From: Valencia hispanica
Taxonomy: Eukaryota; Chordata; Actinopteri; Cyprinodontiformes; Valenciidae
Length of the DNA: 64,000 nucleotides
Assembly: GCA_963556495.2 (NCBI GenBank)
Contig: OY747704.1
Location: 39,887,001-39,951,000 of the forward strand
Direction: 5' to 3'
In this document: positions 23,266 through 33,535 of the stretch, piece after piece
Layout: each line of letters begins with the position of its first letter
Position numbering within the stretch: the first letter of the stretch is position 1
Position numbers and translations under genes: made by a program
The notes under the pieces: model-generated
The model's database searches: none
Told to the model about the DNA's origin: nothing
Seen by the model: only the letters and a program-made list of their open reading frames with translations

Positions 23266-23625
23266 GGACGGGGGGGAGCGGTGTGCTGGAGGGGGGGGCA
23301 ACTCAACCTGGGTGTCTAGTGTCTTTTGTGTTCTGATAGTAGAGCGAATGTCAGGGTGGGCTTAGTTCTCCTTCTGGGATTGGGCTGGGGGGACTGCCTT
23401 GGGGTCCGTGGGGCTTGGTGGTGCTGTGGCCGTGGGCCCCGGGTTGAACGTGCCATGGCCTCCCTCCCATGGTGGTTCCCGGTGAACAGCGGTGCCTATA
23501 GGGGTCAGTGGGGGAGCTGGCTCCCTGGGAAGACATTTTGTCTCCCAGTCCTTCCCTCCCCATCCCCGAACACCTCTGTCCACCCGCTCCATCACTTTAC
23601 CATCTTGTGTTTAAAAAAAATAAAT
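23266..23625 (+). mobile_element. G-rich LINE-like 3' UTR fragment
   Basis: G-rich sequence with the same texture as the L1 3' UTR ends at AAAAAAAATAAATG. I found no direct match to the copies at 2352 or 25712, so it may come from another L1 subfamily or be unrelated. Confidence 0.3.
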
Positions 23626-24322
23626 GTTTTATTCTCTATAATGACTGAAAATTCTTTCAACAGTATATAACAAGGGAAGAAATAAGAAGTCAAACAAGTA
23701 ATTAATCAGCCAACTGCCTTCTTGAATTTGATAAATTCCTTCAACATCTCAATATTAAAATAAACCTTGGTGTCTGCAATATTACAAAGCCAAATCATAC
23801 TTATTATGCGGCTACAAAACTATGATTTTTTTTCCTGAAATGGAAACAGTATCTGTGTGAAAGAAAAACAGAAACTTCATTCATTTGTTGTTTATTTAAT
23901 CAAAAACAAAAAACGGACAGCACCTAACGATATGAAAGAAGTGGCATTAAAGGTGATGCATACATGTTAAGTACTTCTCCTTATGATCTTCCTGTAGTTT
24001 TAGGCGATTGATATAATCTGTAAGGAAAAAAACAATGTATATTAAAAACTAAAAATTTCAACATTGCCCGTCTTAGTTGGAAACCAGCTCACCACAACAA
24101 GACAAATGTGCTGTAAACAAATGAGAACACAGACATAACACTTATGAGTGTATGTATAAAAGTACAACAATGAAGGTGAATCCCATATAACAGCATTTCA
24201 GAAATGGTTAATGCCTTAACTGACGACTCTTATTAATTTTTAAAAAGTAAAAAATCTCTGACAACAAAATATGAAATATATCTGGAGTTAGTTGGGAAAA
24301 AAATGATTTTTTTTAAAAACAA

Positions 24323-24391
24323 ATGTGCCTCTAAGATAAGGCTGCTTGGTCGAGAATGGGTTGAAATGATCACATTTCTTATCGTGCTGGT

Positions 24392-24439
<48 letters not shown>

Positions 24440-24532
24440 GTAGTGTACCCTGCCTCTCGCTCCCTGACCGCTGGAGATAGGCACCAGCCGTCCCGCAACC
24501 CTACATAGGATGGACGGGTATGGAAAATGGAT

Positions 24533-24578
<46 letters not shown>

Positions 24579-24790
24579 TGTGTGTGTGTGTCTTGACCGC
24601 GAAGCGATCAATACGTTATTTTGATGGTGAAATTAGCACAATTCAATAATTTTGTCAAATAAAATCATGACGCCCCATTTGTCCATACTAAAACTATGTG
24701 AAGTTTGAATTAATCAACATGTAAAGTAAATAAGAAATGTGATCATTTCAACCCATGTTCGACCAAGCAGCCTGATCTTAAATGCACAAC
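24323..24790. repeat. 59-bp inverted repeat around SINE tail and (AT)n
   Basis: 24323-24381 and 24732-24790 are inverted copies sharing GGCTGCTTGGTCGA and TGGGTTGAAATGATCACATT with a few mismatches. Between them are (AT)n at 24400-24438, a SINE tail and a second (AT)n at about 24535-24574. Outside the arms similarity stops. It could be a decayed miniature transposon or an inverted duplication. Confidence 0.7.
24442..24536 (+). mobile_element. SINE 3' tail fragment (GGAT-tailed family)
   Basis: The stretch CTGCCTCTCGCTCCC..CGCAACCC..ATGGAAAATGGATGGAT is the 3' tail of the same SINE family as 17571, in the opposite orientation. Only the tail is present. Confidence 0.65.
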
Positions 24791-24910
24791 ATCTTAACCA
24801 GTTCAGTTTGTAGTTTCCCAGCGTGATTAACTAGCTACTTTGCTAATTAAGGAGCTCAGCAGCAGGAGCTTCCTCCACAAAATATCGTTCAGAAATATTA
24901 TTTTACTTAC

Positions 24911-24975
24911 CGAAAAGAATGTAGCAGAGACTTCTTGGACGGTCTGTTAGTGCAATCAGTACCACAGCAAGCCAT
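24911..24975 (-). pseudogene. Possible THAP-like first exon
   Basis: From ATG (24975) to a consensus donor (GTAAGT, GT at 24909-24910) the minus strand is open and begins MACCGTDCTNRPSKKSLL. The early Cys-x3-Cys spacing followed by TNR resembles the start of THAP zinc fingers, common in fish P-element-like genes. The exon is only 21 codons and I found no following exon, so this is tentative. Confidence 0.25.
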
Positions 24976-25261
24976 TTTTGTCCAATAAGTGCACGATTTA
25001 TATCTAAACACTAATAAAGTTTGTGGATACAACTGATGCTCAAGTTCAGAGAAGGGAAATGGCCAAAGTCTTAACGTGAGTCCCAGGCTGAAGGCCTTCC
25101 CTGGAGCAAGCAGGGGGGGTAAGCAGTCTATGGCGGCAAGCTGCTAGCCACTGTTAGCCACCAGCCTTAGCGCTGACGGCTCATCCGAGACCTGTCAATC
25201 AAAAGGACACGCCCCTTTAATATACAACTTAGACACTCCCACTTATAACATTTTCATGAGA

Positions 25262-25711
25262 CACACATGTAGGGACTTTGGGGTGGGCACACTTTTCGGC
25301 ATCCAGAGGGGGAGCGGTTCAATCAGCTTCACCTCAGGTGCCGGTGCCCACTGTTAAACCACATATAGACACTGAGGGCTCGGGGTGGAGGTTGGGGGAT
25401 GTGTGGCTGCCTTCCCCACATCCCACCCCTCTGTTTTAAATGCACATTATAACAACACGCATCAACACCATACTCGAGCGGGAGGATAGAGGCTAGGGGT
25501 CTTCTCACACCCCTGTTCGCTACGGGCCATCAGGGTTTGGGGTCCGGAGGAAGAACAGATGGTCTGGTCGGGGTCCTGGGCCGTCGGGCTGCCTCACCAC
25601 TGTGGGGCCCTTGGCGGTCTGCTTGTCTCCGTCCCAGAAGGTAGGGGGTCCATCTCCCGGGTCCGGGGGCTGGTGGCTCTGCTGGGGCATCGGTACCTGG
25701 ACCTGGGAGCA
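25262..25711 (+). mobile_element. Probable upstream part of L1 3' UTR copy 2
   Basis: GC-rich, L1-3'UTR-like sequence leads directly into the matched copy-2 region but is not alignable by eye to copy 1. It may represent a diverged part of the same 3' UTR or a different subfamily. The left boundary is approximate. Confidence 0.4.
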
Positions 25712-26896
25712 TGAAGTGTGTATGGGGTGTGTGAGTGAGGGTACAGCGTCATTTCTTGGGTGTCTTGGTGAGTTAGTGAGAATGTATGTGTTTAAGAGGG
25801 AGGGAACGTATGACTGTGTCTGTATGTCTTTGTCTGCTTGTCAGGTTGGGTCTTGGGCTGCCCTCTCGCCTGGCGCACCTCAGGCCTTTCATTTAATGGG
25901 GGGCCTATTTCCCCTCCGTCACTCCCCGACGTGGGGCAGGGATGGGGCGCTGGCGGGGGGCCCCTCGTCGGCCGGTCCCTTGTCGGGTCCCTGCTGGGGG
26001 GGTGGGGGGCCCCGGCTCTCCCGGTCCATGGACCAGCCCGCCCTGGCGCGGCTGGTTGCCGGCGGGGCCCGTGGGCTCGTCACTGGTGCCCCCCGGGCCC
26101 CTGCATAGTAGCCACTGGACGTTCCCCTGGGGTTCTCCTTTGCTCCTCTCTTGGGGGATGCGGTCGGGTCCGCCCGGGGCTCTGGGGGTCCTTTGGACGT
26201 CTTGGCTCCGATCTCCTTCATGTCTGCATCAATTCCTGGGAGACGGATTGATGCCTGATCACACCAGCAATCGAACACTCTTATGGAGAAACCATATCTG
26301 CACCAGCATGCTCACACACACATAGATGTGGGGTCTCTGGTGTTTACAGATATATTCTTGGGCTGAGGTTATCATTACTAGAGCTTGATTAATCGGTACC
26401 ATCAGTTTTTCTGTGACATTGTTGTTGTATTTTTATATCCATTTTTTGTGTGATGTGGTTGTGTAGTTCTTATATCACAATGTTAGGTTTCAATGTTTCT
26501 TTTTCATGTTTTGTTTCGTTTTTTCCCCTCTCTCTGCCGTCCTGTGGGTATGGAGGCAGACTTCAATGTTTTCCTGTGTTTTCTTTGTTCCCTTTCCTCT
26601 CTTGTATTTTCAACTCACCCTCTCTCATGACTTTTTGTTTCATACCTCTCTTCTTCATCTTCTTTCTTTCTTCCCCTTAATTTTCCGTCTCCGTGCCCAT
26701 AACATCAGGAAATAAAAACCCCAGCAATACATAATAAAGATTTTTCACACATATATCAAGTGGAGTACTATAGCAAAAGCTGTACTGCTCCGCTTGTGAA
26801 AGTAAATCTGTTGGGCTTCTACTTGGTACTCAGACACCAATTCTGAGCTCCACACTGCCAAACAGGACACGTTAATAAAACAAACAAAAAAAAAAG
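25712..26896 (+). mobile_element. L1 3' UTR, copy 2 (5' truncated)
   Basis: It aligns with copy 1 from AAGTGTGTATGGGGTG (about 2927) onward. Copy 2 lacks about 450 bp corresponding to 3140-3590 of copy 1 and carries an extra GC-rich segment near 26015-26095. The T-rich part, both AATAAA signals (26711 and 26733) and the 135-bp terminal stretch are all shared. It ends in an A-rich tail (26875-26896). No ORF2 is present, consistent with 5' truncation on insertion. Confidence 0.9.
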
Positions 26897-26931
26897 ATGA
26901 CCAACTGATACATTTATTAAGCTCACAACAA

Positions 26932-27585
26932 ATGCCCCTTTTCCACTAGGGTCTGCTCGACCCGGCCCATGTCGTGTCAGCTTGGCCCAGCACGGTTCGG
27001 TTGTTTCCATTGCCATCTCAGGAACATGGCAGTGGGCGAGGAGATGAGCGAACTCAGAGTACCAAAGTTCCAGTAAAAATCTGTCATCAATCACCGTTTT
27101 CCGACATTACAGATGCCAATGCCTGGGCCGCTATCTAGCCCACTCTTTCTCCCGTTGCTTGCCGGCCTTTCACCATAAATGGCCCCCATTTCTGCAAAGC
27201 TCTTCCAGTACTTGCGGTCTTCCCCACTCTGGCCGTTGTGATCCTTCACGGCCTGATATTCACACTTTCATTTTTTTTTGATTCCCCCAGCAATGTTTTG
27301 AACTCCGCTGGAAGCCATCCGTCGCCATTCTGAGATGTCACTTCACACGCACACCGCCAGGCCAGTTAGAGGCTACCACTACATAGGTAAGAGTGAGTGA
27401 CATCACTTTGCCGGACAAACCAGTCTATAGGTGGGCGTGCTGGGTCACCTCTGCCTGCTTCGGACTGAGTCAGAAGTAGTCCAAAAAAGGTGTCAGCTCG
27501 GCCCAGACCAAGGTAGTGAAAACGTGCTAAATACGACTGAATCGACCTGGGCTGTGCTGAGCTGACCCCACTGGAAAAGAGACAT
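26932..27585 (-). mobile_element. Miniature transposon with Myb/SANT-like remnant (PIF/Harbinger type)
   Basis: The termini ATGCCCCTTTTCCACTAGGG and, inverted, ATGTCTCTTTTCCAGTGGGG match well and belong to the CTTTTCCA-ended fish miniatures. On the minus strand a remnant reads KDHNGQSGEDRKYWKSF then GAIYGERPASNGRKSGLDS, the end of the Myb/SANT-like DNA-binding domain used by PIF/Harbinger elements and their relatives, followed by a stop. No clear target duplication was found. It sits directly after the A tail of L1 copy 2. Confidence 0.7.
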
Positions 27586-28830
27586 ACGTTATTATTTTAA
27601 CTCAAACTATGTTGAGAAATTTGTAACAGTTCAAACTGTAATACAAAGGTTAAAAAAAGACTCAACATTTCAAAATAATACTGCCTGATAAATACCAACA
27701 GTAGCTTGCTTGACTTAAAGAAACACTGAAAAGAAAAGCCAGACTCCCCCAAAAAAGGAGCACTGTTCTGAAATGTCTACACAGGTGTCATTTCCATATA
27801 TGACACTTCCTACACCAATGAAAAAGGAATTAATTTAGAGTCTGGACCGTACCTTTCACATTAGGGAAAGGTTTTAATTACAGTAGCATAAATATGTGCT
27901 GTATCCTTGCTTCTCATTTTCTGTATGTTTTAAGATTTAAAACTCTCCCTCAGATCCTGTGTGCCGAGCCTCAAACTGCTGACAATGTGAAGAGCCACCG
28001 TGGAAGAAACCCACCTTTGTATCCCTTTTGATGCTTTCTCCCGTTTGATCAGCAGACATGAAACAACACAAACACGTTGAACAGTAAAACAGGCACTTGA
28101 AAGGGACAATACTGCCGAACATGGGGGGACATATTGAGTGGCAGCTTGTTAGCTCTTTGAGGCCTTTGCTGTCTGGCTGGGCAGCAAGCTGATGTCTCCT
28201 CGCTTTGTTTCAGATGTGGAACTTCTGTGATCGTAAATAGTTCTGACCTTCAAAGTGTCCCATAATAGAGATTCATGTGATCTGAAAAAATGTGGAATAA
28301 ATGCAGGAGTATCTGTTGAAAACATCTTTACCTAAAAGAAATAGTGTGTCACTCTCTGGCTTTAATAAAAAAACACCTGCAGGTGCTCTTATCTACATTT
28401 TACCTAAAATTCATTCAAGGCATAATGTCTGCTAAATGCAAGTTTGACCATAATTTGCATGATGCCGAATTTGAAATGTGCATGACTAGGTATTTGCTAA
28501 TTTGTGCGACCAATGAATCAAAGCTTTTAAAACGCTAAAATTCTCAGTTTTGCCCTGAAAACTTTGCCCTGAAGATTAGAAATTTTAAAAACTAACAAAG
28601 TCTGTTGAGCTGCTGACACCCTACCTGAGCATATAGCCCAACTAATCAGATAATTTTGGCTTTCCATTATCCAGATGTAACTCTAAAATGAGCAGGACAT
28701 GTAAAAGAATAAATAAACAAATAAATTAAACGAGCAGAAGAGCAAAAAGGAACGATATCCTGCAAAAGAAAGCACATTAACTTGGCAACCAATAGTAAAT
28801 TTAGCAGGTGCTCATGCTGTATTTTTGCTT
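27586..28830. other. Anonymous spacer
   Basis: No gene or clear repeat was seen. Confidence 0.45.
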
Positions 28831-28831
28831 A

Positions 28832-29640
28832 CAGTACCTTCAAAACTATTAATACACATTGGATTTGTTCACATTTTAGGTTGTAAAACAATATCCAAAG
28901 CCATAGAGTACATTTTATCCAATCCTCTGGTGGGAGAATCTGATGACAGAGAAACCAGGCAAGCACTCCATAAATCTGGCCTTTATGGAAAAGTAGCACA
29001 ATTGTTGAAATATGAAATAAAACAATTTGAGGTCCTGTGTGCAGTTTGTCACAATACATGCAGAAAACATAGCAAACATGTGGAGGAAAGTGCTCAAGTC
29101 AGAAAAGACCACAACTAATTTTTTTAGCCTAAATGAAAAAAGTAATGTTTGGCAAAAAACTAATAACCTGAACAGATCACCTGTGTGGTGAAACAAGGTA
29201 GCGCTAGCATTGTGGTGTGGGGATGCTTTTCTTCAGCTGAAAAGGGAAGCTGCCCAGACTCAATGGGAAGTTGGATGGAGCTAAATACAGGACAATCCTT
29301 TAAGAAACCTGTTAGAGGTTATAAAAGACTTTAGACAGGGGCAGGGCTTCATCCTCCTTCAGAAGAATCACTCTAAACATCCAGCATGAGCTGAAATTGA
29401 ATGTTTTAGATCAAAGCATATTCATTTATTAAAATGGTCCATTCAAAGCCAAGACCAAAATCAAATTGAGACTGTGTCTTAGCAGCTGACGTTAATACAT
29501 TTCAACTGAGCTTGAGCAATGAAAACATTTAAAACCTCTAGATGTGCAACGCTGGTGGAGACATACTCAAAAAGACTTGCAGCTGTAATTGTGACAAAAC
29601 ATGGCTCCATGGAGCATTCAGTTACACTGCAATTCTTGGA
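28832..29640 (+). mobile_element. Old Tc1-like element relic
   Basis: It starts with ACAGTACCTTCAAAACTATT, a decayed Tc1 terminus. It carries degenerate transposase sequence on the plus strand, including GTGGTGTGGGGATGC, GGATGGAGCTAAATACAGG and AGATCAAAGCATATTCAT, ending with GAGACATACTCAAAAAGACT and CTTGCAGCTGTAATTG. It has many stops and frameshifts. Confidence 0.8.
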
Positions 29641-30546
29641 CTTTTTTGGTAAAAAATTTTAAAAGTCATGTATCAATTTGCTTTCACTTCAAAATTAACT
29701 TAAAAATACTTCTTCGTAACAAGATACTTAGGCAAGGCCCTTTTATCCATCAAAATGACAACAAATAAGTGGTCTCGATATAACCATTATACTCAATATG
29801 TTAAATTACTTTTGCTGCAGAAGGAATAATTGTTGCTTTTCTGTACTAAATAACGATTAGATCATGCTATACATTCTTATCACCGTGATTTTTTTAGTCA
29901 GTAAGAAAAACAGAGAATGTTATTCATGCATGTCCTGCTCCAAATGAAGGATCACAGAATATACAACATAAGCAGCAAAGTATTCTACTTTAATTCTCAA
30001 TGTGGTCCACCAGCTTCAATAACACATATAAAGAAAGGAAAGAGAGATTTTTTGAACTTGTAGTGTTTTTATTTCTCTATATGTAAATCCAGTCATTTAT
30101 GGTTGCCTTCGCAAATCAGTAATCAATCTTTTTAACATCTAGCAGAGAACGAAGTGCATACAGGGATTACAAAAAGAATAAAAAGATCAATAGTACAGCC
30201 AAAGGACAAATGTTCCTTTTGTGGCTTTACTAAATCCATTTTATTTTTAACTGTTTGTAATCTCTATACACTCGTAAAGTTTACACTTCAATTCAAGCTA
30301 TTGGCTCATTAAGGTGTTCTGCCTGTGGGATGGTGTTTAAGTCCAGAGTTGGTTCATATCTTAGAAAAATACCCTGGTTCTTTGACTTTTAAACTGTACA
30401 GTACTGAGTTTCTATTGAATGACTGAAATATGATCAATTCTCATCTACTAATTTCCACCAGTTTTTCATGGTTTACTTTATTAAGGCTTAATAAACTGTT
30501 TTCTCTTCCTATGATTGTAATAAGAGAGAAATGACTATAATTAAAT
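29641..30546. other. Anonymous spacer
   Basis: AT-rich; nothing recognised. Confidence 0.45.
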
Positions 30547-31784
30547 GACTATAGACCTGTTTCCCTGACATCCCACATCATGAAGGTCCTGGAGAGACTC
30601 CTGTTGGCACCCCTGAGTAAGCAAACAAGAACGTATCAGGACCCACTGCAGTTTGCTTATCGCTGTGGAGTTGGAGTTGAAGATGCCATCATCCACCTAC
30701 TTCAACCAACCCACTGTCATCTGGACAAAGCAGGCAGCACTGTGAGGATCATGTTCTTTGATTTCTCCAGTGCATTTAACACAATTCAGCCTGATTTGCT
30801 TTGTCAGAAACTCCTGAAGACACAGGTGGAGCCCTCAACAATCGCCTGGATCAATGACTACCTGACAAACAGACCACAATTTGTGAGACTGAAGAATTGT
30901 GTGTCAAACCAGGTGGTCAGCAGCACAGGAGCACCACAGGGGACCGTACTCTCACCATTCCTTTTCACTCTGTACACCTCAGACTTCCAGGACAAATCAG
31001 AGAGCTGTCATCTGCAGAAATACTCAGATGAATCTGCAATTGTCTGGTGTATTAGAGATGGACAAGAAGCTGAATACAGAGAGCTGGTGGACTGCTTTGT
31101 GACATGGTATGGAAACAATCGTCTCACCTTGAATGTGAACAAAACAAAGGAGATGATTGTAGATTTCAGAAGAAACAGGGATAAGTCAAAAACTGTTTCC
31201 ATCATGGGAGAAGAAGTGGAGGTGGTTGAGGAGTATAAAAACTTCAGAGTTCACCTTGACAACAGACTGGACTGGAGGCGCAACAGTGAAACCGTCTACA
31301 AGAAGGGACAGAGCAGACTGTACTTCTTGAGGAAGCTTAGGTCCTTCAAGGTTTGCAGCAAGATGCTGGAGATCTTCTACAAGTCTGTTGTGGAGAGTGT
31401 AATCTCTTCAGCCGTCATCTGTTGGGGCAGCAGCATCAGAGCCAGGGATTTAAATAGGCTAAACAACCTGATAAAGAAGGCTGGTTCTGTTCTTGAGACA
31501 ACTGTGGAACACCTGGAGATGATAATGCAAAGAAGGATTCTTTATAAAATCAAAAAAATTATGGACAACCCTGAGCATCCTCTTCATGAGACAGTCATAC
31601 AACAACAGAGCGTCTTCAGTCGGAGGCTTCTTCAGTTTCGCTGCAATACAGACCGCTACAGGAAATCCTTCCTGCCCACAGCCATCATCATCTACAACAA
31701 CTCCTTAAAGAATTAATTATATGAGCTATACCAACACTTAATTTCCCCCTGGGATCAATAAAGCATTTTTGAATTGAATTGAAA
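30547..31784 (+). pseudogene. L2/CR1-group LINE RT, 5' truncated (copy B, longest)
   Basis: A frame of about 389 codons runs from DYRPVSLTS (30547) to a stop at 31714-31716, followed by a short 3' UTR with GGGATCAATAAAG and a GAATT tail. Counting from M at 30580, motif A is FFDFSSAF (D61) and motif B is TGAPQGTVLSPFLF (116-129). The catalytic YADD is replaced by YSDE (148-151), losing the second aspartate. The C-terminal region (KLRSFKV, VICWGSSIRARD, YRKSFLPTAI) is complete. The frame is open, but the fingers are missing and the active site is mutated, so it is not functional. Copies A (4895) and C (42203) are the same subfamily. Confidence 0.9.
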
Positions 31785-32837
31785 TCAGTTTCTAGTCTTT
31801 TCACAAGTCCATACCCACCCGTGTTCTTCTTTGCATAATTGTTTGCAGCCCTAAAACTTGCAACTGTAAGTCCTGTGAATTATAGGAAACCCATAGATCA
31901 GTTTTTTAAACAGCAAACATAAATCACACAACACGATTTCCATAAACTTGTGTTCAAGGAGTCCTAATCTATTTGTACTGTGCAAACAGACAAGATTGCA
32001 ACACATTTGGCTAAATAAGGGTAAATAGCTCACTGCATTACAGAGCTAATGCTAACAAGGATACAATTAAAACTAATAGTAGGCTAAATAAATTCCATTT
32101 AGTTTATATGAGATCCAATATGCTTTCATACCAACTCACATTAGGGAAACACCTCAGTAAAGCGGAATTTAGGTTGTTAACCTGATTGAAACTAAGAACC
32201 GCTTTACTTTTCCTGCAGGTTATGTACTGATAAAAAGACCCAGAGGGATTTTTTTATGTAAAAAAAGGCAACCTCTATTTCAAGCAATGTTAAACTTCAT
32301 ACCAAAATGATGATGTGATGCTCAGTCAATAATAATATTTGCACTGCAAATAATGCAGCATAGAGCCCAAAGTCCCTTGGATCTCAGTTTCATCTTCACA
32401 TCACTAACACTCTGAAACAAAGATGAAAAAACAGATACATGCACTCTTAACCGAAACACAATGACCTTCTCTTGGCATAAAATGACTGCTTCTGGGCCAA
32501 GTCTTTGACTAAGTCCTCTGTCTCTTGCACAAGGCTCGTCAGTGGTCCCAAAAAATCCATGTAAAACGTTTAATACTGTGCCAATGTCCAAAGAGAAGAA
32601 AACTACTGTCCAAATGGAAAGGAAAAAGCCCCTCCGACAATTTACTAAAAAATTCCTCTAGTGAGGTCCAGAGCCGTGGCAGTTCAGTTTGACCCACGGA
32701 CTTAAGTGGTCAGATGACAAATATATTTCCTCCATGTGTTCTGCTTTCTCCTCCAGGAGCCAGGTGAAGCTGAACATCTTGATGGGCTGACATGGAAAAG
32801 ACCTCTACAACAGCGGCTCCATCTGAGGAAATAAACC
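31785..32837. other. Spacer below fbxl17, possibly distal 3' UTR
   Basis: No recognisable repeat or coding sequence. It lies just 3' of the candidate fbxl17 polyadenylation signals and may contain further 3' UTR. Confidence 0.3.
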
Positions 32838-32918
32838 TTTATTCTATCCTCAAATAAAATGATTCTGGTCTAAGTATGGCCAAATATCTGTCATTTAGGA
32901 ATTCTTCCTCCTGCTCAG

Positions 32919-33013
<95 letters not shown>

Positions 33014-33397
33014 TTTTTTTATTTTTTTCAAAAAGGTTGCACCCTTACATCTACTTTACAGTCAAGATGATGCAAAGAGTCTAACAATGACATTTTGTAG
33101 TTTTAACTTGTAGGAGGAAAAAAGAAATGTATGTTTATAAAAAGTTGTTTCAGATCATAACCTAAATGTTGTAGTTGCATGAAGTCTTATTCATCATTAA
33201 TATAGGAAACTAACAGAGATTTACCATAAATGTTTCTGATGGACTGATTGTTTTTTCTGTCTTTGAATGTGACGCTACATGTTAACATGCATGACTGTGA
33301 AGGGTGGATGAGAAGAATGGCTGAGCTGCTCTGACTGTGCATGTATGTATGTAAAACTGAGTGTTTATGTGTGTGCATGCTTGTGACGCAGCGGTCG
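32838..33397 (-). other. fbxl17: fbxl17 3' UTR (extent uncertain)
   Basis: The sequence follows the fbxl17 stop codon on the minus strand. Canonical AATAAA signals (TTTATT on the plus strand) occur at 33009-33014 and 32838-32843. An (AT)n block of about 88 bp (32922-33009) separates them. Which site is used cannot be told from the sequence. Confidence 0.4.
32922..33009. repeat. (AT)n microsatellite
   Basis: A pure AT dinucleotide run lies in the likely 3' UTR of fbxl17. Confidence 0.95.
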
Positions 33398-33535
33398 CTA
33401 CGAAGAGTTTGACGTGTTGGGGCTCCAGCCCATTTGATAAGCTCTCTCTAGGGTCCTCTTGCAGTCCTGCATCACTGTGCTGAACACAATGTGAGGATAC
33501 TGGACCACCAGCCTCTCCACTGTCTCCTCGTTCAC
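33398..33535 (-). CDS. fbxl17: fbxl17 last coding exon (C-terminus)
   Basis: FBXL17 is the substrate receptor of an SCF (SKP1-CUL1-F-box) ubiquitin ligase. It recognises BTB-domain proteins that have paired wrongly (dimerisation quality control). This exon encodes 45 residues plus a TAG stop: VNEETVERLVVQYPHI..., then CKRTLERAYQMGWSP at the end. It matches the vertebrate FBXL17 C-terminus closely except for the last few residues. In the known complex the C-terminal segment after the leucine-rich repeats contacts the BTB substrate, so this exon carries part of the recognition surface. The acceptor is TTACATTTTACAG before GTG (AG at 33536-33537), phase 0, which fits the donor of the 61253 exon exactly. 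The upstream intron is 27,717 bp. Confidence 0.94.
   Translation of the reverse strand: MNEETVERLVVQYPHIVFSTVMQDCKRTLERAYQMGWSPNTSNSS

Noticed and set aside
25919..26278. 119-codon minus-strand frame similar to the one at 3476-3895
   Set aside because: Both are antisense of the shared L1 3' UTR, so the similarity reflects common transposon origin rather than a gene family.
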